Of a stretch of DNA of 64,000 nucleotides, positions 62,635 to 64,000 are shown one piece after another. The notes beneath the pieces were generated by a model, which was not told the DNA's origin, did not search any database, and was given only the letters and a program-made list of their open reading frames with translations. Both the position numbers and the translations under genes were made by a program. Origin of the DNA: Micromonospora ferruginea (GTDB lineage Bacteria > Actinomycetota > Actinomycetes > Mycobacteriales > Micromonosporaceae); NCBI RefSeq assembly GCF_013694245.2, contig NZ_CP059322.2, forward strand, positions 4,471,001-4,535,000, written 5' to 3'. How positions within the stretch are numbered: position 1 is the first letter of the stretch; each line of letters starts with the position of its first letter.

Positions 62635-64000
62635 GTGACGATCCCGTACCCGAACTCCCAGCCGATGCCCGCGATCGCCGCGGTCACCCCGCCGTCGGGC
62701 GCGGCCCGGCCCCGGGTGACCTTCCTCGGCACCGGCTACCTCGGCGCGACGTACGCCATCTGCTACGCGGAACTGGGCTACGAGGTGCTCGGTTTCGACG
62801 TCGACGCGGACAAGATCGCCAAGCTGAACGCCGGCGAGGTCCCGATCCACGAACCCGGCCTCGACGAGCTGCTGCGGCGCAACCTCGCCGCCGGCCGGCT
62901 GCGGTTCAGCACCGACATCCAGGAGACCGCCGACTTCGGCGACGTGCACTTCATCTGCGTCGGGACCCCGCAGCGGGCCGACGGGATGGGCGCCGACCTG
63001 TCGTACGTCGAGGCGTCGGTGACCAGCCTGGCCCAGCACCTGACCCGCAAGGCGCTGATCGTCGGCAAGTCCACCGTGCCGGTGGGCACCGCGGAGTGGG
63101 TCGAGCAGCTCGTCGGCAAGCACACCCCGGACGACCTCGGCGTCGAGGTGGCGTGGAGCCCCGAGTTCCTCCAGGAGGGCTTCGCCGTCGACGACGTGCT
63201 GCGCCCCAACCGGATCGTGGTCGGGGTCAAGAGCGAGTGGGCCAACGGCATGCTCTTCGCCGCCCACAAGGGCGTCTTCGACCTGGCCGCCACCGAGGAC
63301 CGCGAGGTGCCCCTGGTGGTCACCGACTTCGCCACCGCCGAGCTGGTCAAGGTCGCCGCGAACGCGTTCCTGGCCACCAAGATCTCCTTCATCAACGCGA
63401 TGGCCGAGGTCTGCGAGGCCGCCGGCGGCGACGTCACCCAGCTCGCCCGCTCGATCGGCTACGACCCCCGGATCGGCAACCGCTTCCTGCAGGCCGGGCT
63501 CGGCTTCGGCGGCGCCTGCCTGCCCAAGGACATCCGCGCGTTCCAGGCCCGCGCGCAGGAGCTGGGCGCCGGCGAGGCGCTGCGGTTCCTGCACGAGGTC
63601 GACCTGATCAACAACCGCCGGCGTACCCGGGTGGTGCAGCTCGCCGCCGAGCTGCTCGGCCGCCGCTCCGGCCCGGCCGGGCCGGACCTCTCCGGCACCC
63701 GGGTCGCGGTGCTGGGCGCCACGTTCAAGCCCAACACCGATGACGTACGCGACGCGCCCGCCCTGGCGGTGGCCGCACTGCTCGGCAAGGCCGGCGCCGA
63801 CGTGCACGTCTTCGACCCGCAGGGCATCGAGAACGCGCGCCGCGCGGTGCCCGGCCTGGCCTACGAGGACTCCATGACCGACGCGGTCCAGGGCGCCGAC
63901 CTGGTCTGCGTGCTCACCGAGTGGGCCGAGTTCCGCAACGCCGACCCGGTCGCCCTGGGCGAGCTGGTCAACGGGCGCAAGGTCGTCGACGGGCGCAACT
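62635..64000 (+). CDS. ugd: UDP-glucose 6-dehydrogenase, 3' end outside window
   Basis: The frame is open from GTG 62635 to the window end (455 codons). It makes UDP-glucuronate by double oxidation of UDP-glucose. Seen are the Rossmann loop TFLGTGYLGATYAICYAELG, the FICVGTPQRADG and VGKSTVPVGTAEW segments, EFLQEGFAVDDVLRPNRIVVG and the catalytic cysteine in GLGFGGACLPKD. The C-terminal UDP-binding domain with GATFKPNTDDVRDAPAL is present in part. GGAG lies upstream; ATG 62590 is an alternative start. It probably feeds envelope polysaccharide synthesis. Confidence 0.93.
   Translation, partial: MTIPYPNSQPMPAIAAVTPPSGAARPRVTFLGTGYLGATYAICYAELGYEVLGFDVDADKIAKLNAGEVPIHEPGLDELLRRNLAAGRLRFSTDIQETADFGDVHFICVGTPQRADGMGADLSYVEASVTSLAQHLTRKALIVGKSTVPVGTAEWVEQLVGKHTPDDLGVEVAWSPEFLQEGFAVDDVLRPNRIVVGVKSEWANGMLFAAHKGVFDLAATEDREVPLVVTDFATAELVKVAANAFLATKISFINAMAEVCEAAGGDVTQLARSIGYDPRIGNRFLQAGLGFGGACLPKDIRAFQARAQELGAGEALRFLHEVDLINNRRRTRVVQLAAELLGRRSGPAGPDLSGTRVAVLGATFKPNTDDVRDAPALAVAALLGKAGADVHVFDPQGIENARRAVPGLAYEDSMTDAVQGADLVCVLTEWAEFRNADPVALGELVNGRKVVDGRN

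Overview
The window is high-GC DNA from an actinomycete, most likely a Micromonospora-type member of the Micromonosporaceae. The inference rests on very GC-rich codon use with many GTG starts, a WhiB regulator, F420 biosynthesis genes, an ESX-style WXG100/YbaB/polymorphic-toxin operon, an XRE(DUF5753)/DUF397 pair, and the gene neighbourhood DUF3499 - PF06262 protein - whiB - fbiA - fbiB - manC, which is also found in mycobacteria. No rRNA, tRNA, CRISPR array, transposase or phage gene was seen.

Layout. 1-4.3 kb: end of an RDD membrane protein, then the iron-uptake operon efeU-efeO-efeB behind a DtxR/IdeR-like box. 4.3-11 kb: adenosylhomocysteinase, mannose-6-phosphate isomerase, a CDF transporter, a SIS-domain isomerase, a Trm112-like protein and a surface-type protein, mostly in tight minus-strand units. 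11-18.6 kb: a type VII secretion toxin operon (YbaB-like, WXG100-like, a very large toxin split by an in-frame TAA, candidate immunity gene, endonuclease V), with a divergent protein that fuses YrhB-like, YwqJ-deaminase-like and SUKH-3-like parts. 18.6-27.6 kb: aldehyde metabolism (three aldehyde dehydrogenases, GabT, a GAF-domain regulator, DUF779). 27.7-41.7 kb: polyamine uptake and catabolism. Seven genes from potD to agmatinase are translationally coupled or nearly so, an Lrp-type regulator is divergent, and SpuC-like aminotransferase plus a second FAD oxidoreductase follow. 41.7-56.8 kb: the conserved whiB/F420/GDP-mannose neighbourhood, with fbiC and a DUF4331 cluster inserted. 56.8-64 kb: acyl-CoA and CoA-ligase genes, a thioesterase and the start of a UDP-glucose dehydrogenase gene that runs off the window.

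How the genes work together. SpuC (putrescine to 4-aminobutanal), PatD (to GABA) and GabT (to succinate semialdehyde) form a complete transamination route. PotABCD imports the polyamine and agmatinase makes putrescine from agmatine. FbiC, FbiA and FbiB make coenzyme F420, but FbiB lacks the usual C-terminal flavin domain. ManA and ManC bracket the GDP-mannose pathway, while the phosphomannomutase expected between them is not in the window.

Non-coding structure is unusually rich. There are two families of short dispersed hairpin repeats (three copies each), a 361-bp element with 13-bp inverted ends enclosing 22-bp tandem repeats, a palindrome lying on the predicted -10 box of whiB, and several very strong hairpin terminators.
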